The position numbers were made by a program, and so were the translations under genes. Below are positions 14,828 to 16,731 of a DNA stretch of 16,731 bases, piece after piece. The stretch's first letter is position 1. Every line of letters begins with the position of its first letter. The notes beneath the pieces are model-generated. The model was not told the DNA's origin. It did no database searches and was given only the letters and a program-made list of their open reading frames with translations. Source of the DNA: Firmicutes bacterium UBA1535 (lineage in GTDB: Bacteria > Bacillota > Clostridia > Tissierellales > Sedimentibacteraceae); the NCBI GenBank assembly GCA_002323775.1, contig DCPV01000032.1:1-16731 (forward strand). The letters are read 5' to 3'.

Positions 14828-16312
14828 GTGGGAAAAATATTAAGATTTATAATTGGTATGATTTTATTTATCCTTTTTCTTACTTTGATAAGCTGCAAAC
14901 CATAGAAAAATGAAAGTGACAAACACACTGATATTGATGTCATTAAAAGAGTTGATGCAAATGGCAACACCTCAACTGATGATTATAACATAAGGGATAA
15001 CGAATATTCTGCAACTCTTAAGGATTTTCAAGTCACAATTTATAAAGATGATAAAGTTATATATTCAGATGATTTATCTATTAACAATATTGATACAATA
15101 GAGATGTTTCTTGTAGACAAAGTAAATGATACTAATCAAAATAATTATACTTATAATTTTGCAAAGGATGATAATATAGAAATTAATGGAAAAATTGTAG
15201 AGAAAGATATTAAAACTAAGAAAAATCTTGTATATGCAGAATGTAAATCAAATAAGATTGATTCTATAAAAGTAAATTCTAATATTATAAATAGCGTATT
15301 AAGAATAAACGAAGAAGCTGCAAACGAAATACCAAAATTTATAAAAGATAACTATAATATTGATTCAAAAGTTTTACAAACCATGACCTATAATGATGTA
15401 ACTTATGCTGTTGTTAATATTCCAAATTATTATATTAGTGACGGATATAAAAAAATTGACATTAATAATGGGGGAGTATATAAGTATAGTGACTCATCTC
15501 TCGAATTGTGGAGATATGAAAATGGAAATTGCAATAGATTATTATATTATCAAACATATTTTTCGATATTTAATATGGTAAGTGATGAAGGGTATTTAAT
15601 GATATCTGGAGAAAGAACTAACCCAGGTTATATAGTAAAATTTGATAAAAACAATAATATTCTATACGAAGCTAAATATAAAGGTTTTTTAAAAAGTCCT
15701 AACGAAAAATATACTTTAATATATAATTCAAATGAATCATTTGCTGTTGTTGAAAATGATAAAATAATAATAGATTATAAAATTCAAGGAAATGATGATA
15801 TTAATAAATTTTGGACTTATACAGTTTTAGAACAAGGGCCATGTTGGTGCGACTTAGAATTTAATAAATTATATGTAATGCTTGAAAATTCAATTAATCC
15901 ATTAGCTGATATTTATTGTGTTGATTTAATTAATAAGAATGTGGAAAAATATGATACAATAAAGTATAGTTCTAGGATAACAGCTATGAATAAGGTATTG
16001 AGCTATATCTGCACTGAAAACTCTGTATTTACTGGTTATCATTTATCTTATTTAGAAAAACTATACGCCAATAGAAAATACTATAACTATATTTACAATT
16101 TAAGAACAAATGAAAAAATTTATTTTACTGATTATTTAATATTTGATGGAACTAGGCTAAATGATAATTTCGTTATATATGGAGGTTATGATATTGAACT
16201 TAAAATAGATATAAGTCCATATATAAATGAAGATAGAATAAATTATATAAAAAAATTAAAAGACTCTATAATAAAAAATTATGATAAATCTATAAGCGTT
16301 GATAACATTTAA
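14828..16312 (+). pseudogene. Surface lipoprotein gene with in-frame TAG after the lipobox
   Basis: A GTG at 14828 with AGGTG just upstream aligns with the protease start of cassette A. It opens a lipoprotein signal peptide, hydrophobic then LISC with Cys23, followed by Pro and a TAG at codon 26 (14903-14905). The same frame continues open for 468 codons to TAA at 16310-16312. The first ATG after the stop is at 15104, giving a 402-residue product with no signal peptide and no good ribosome binding site. The encoded chain is rich in Asn, Lys, Tyr and short beta-strand-like blocks (SLELWRYENGN, GYIVKFDKNNNILYEAKY, ADIYCVDLINKN), suggesting a beta-propeller-like extracellular domain; no named family was recognised. 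A simple nonsense mutation is the likely cause. Reduced read-through or an amber-decoding host are less likely. Confidence 0.75.
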
Positions 16313-16731
16313 CTTTGTCTAATTTTTAATACGACTCAGGGAAAATATCAAATAGTTAAAATAAATAATGATAAAGAGAACCCATATTATGAACTATGGA
16401 AAATAGATAATGGCTATGAAAGAATAATAGATAAAGCAAACAATATGTTTTTAACAAATAACCAAGAATACCTATGTGTAACTTCAAAAAATGGTGAATT
16501 AAAAGTATATGACAATAATTTTAATTGTATTATAGATGAAAAAATTTATTCTGAAAATCTATTAAAACAATATAATTTAGAATCATTGGATACGCCTCTT
16601 TATTATATTATGAAATTTGATAAAAATATTTTTTTACCAATAAAAGGTAATGACAATTTAGCAGATGTAGTAAATGTAGATTTAGTAAACAAAAAAATCT
16701 CCTATTTAGGTCGTGACCTAGTCTGCAATTA
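16313..16731 (+). pseudogene. 5'-truncated paralogue of the preceding lipoprotein gene
   Basis: Directly after the TAA at 16312 the same frame is open to the window edge. The encoded chain resembles the preceding protein: YELWKIDNGYERII against LELWRYENGNCNRLL, KVYDNNFNCIIDEKIY against VKFDKNNNILYEAKY, and NLADVVNVDLVNKKISY against PLADIYCVDLINKNVEKY. The first roughly 120 residues of a family member, including the signal peptide, are missing and there is no start codon with a ribosome binding site. It is best read as a tandem copy that lost its 5' end by deletion or recombination. Its 3' end lies outside the window. Confidence 0.65.

Noticed and set aside
14903..14905. TAG read as pyrrolysine
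   Set aside because: The position just after the lipobox has no catalytic role, no pyl genes are in the window, and a nonsense mutation is simpler.

Overview
The window is low-GC, AT-rich DNA with strong AGGAGG-type ribosome binding sites and sigma-A promoters. Gene content (GerMN-domain lipoprotein, AGCS sodium/amino-acid symporter, long clostridial-type glutamine synthetase, TcdR/UviA-type sigma factor, BhlA/UviB holin) points to an anaerobic Firmicute of the Clostridia or a near relative. No rRNA, tRNA, CRISPR array or intact insertion sequence was seen.

Positions 1-4270 (minus strand) hold one catabolic operon. A near-consensus promoter at 4242-4270 reads through an acylating aldehyde dehydrogenase, a 4-hydroxy-2-oxo-acid aldolase, an IlvD-family dehydratase and a GntP-family acid permease cut by the window edge. 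The order of reactions fits import of an aldonic acid, dehydration to a 2-keto-3-deoxy acid, cleavage to pyruvate plus an aldehyde, and conversion of the aldehyde to acyl-CoA. If the aldehyde is acetaldehyde, the substrate would be a 5-deoxypentonate; this is inference. The promoter carries a cre-like site and two overlapping palindromes, suggesting catabolite repression plus a local repressor.

Positions 4400-10340 are ordinary chromosomal genes: a two-domain GerMN lipoprotein (minus), then on the plus strand an AGCS symporter, a HAD phosphatase and a 630-residue glutamine synthetase, each apparently separately transcribed. The leader of the glutamine synthetase gene contains a terminator and a third copy of its stem sequence.

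Positions 10340-16731 are the accessory part. A secreted S41 protease with Ig-like tail faces a TcdR/UviA-type sigma factor across a bidirectional terminator. Divergent from the sigma gene is a BhlA/UviB-type holin, followed by a minus-strand peptide of 78 residues with 15 cysteines, 14 of them at exact four-residue spacing. Beyond it lies a lipoprotein gene broken by an in-frame TAG just after its lipobox, followed in the same frame by a 5'-truncated paralogue that runs off the window. The protease gene and the broken lipoprotein gene share a nearly identical promoter and a leader hairpin that keeps pairing despite a base change, so they look co-regulated or derived from a duplicated expression cassette. 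The sigma factor, holin and cysteine-rich peptide together look like a candidate secreted-peptide or bacteriocin locus.
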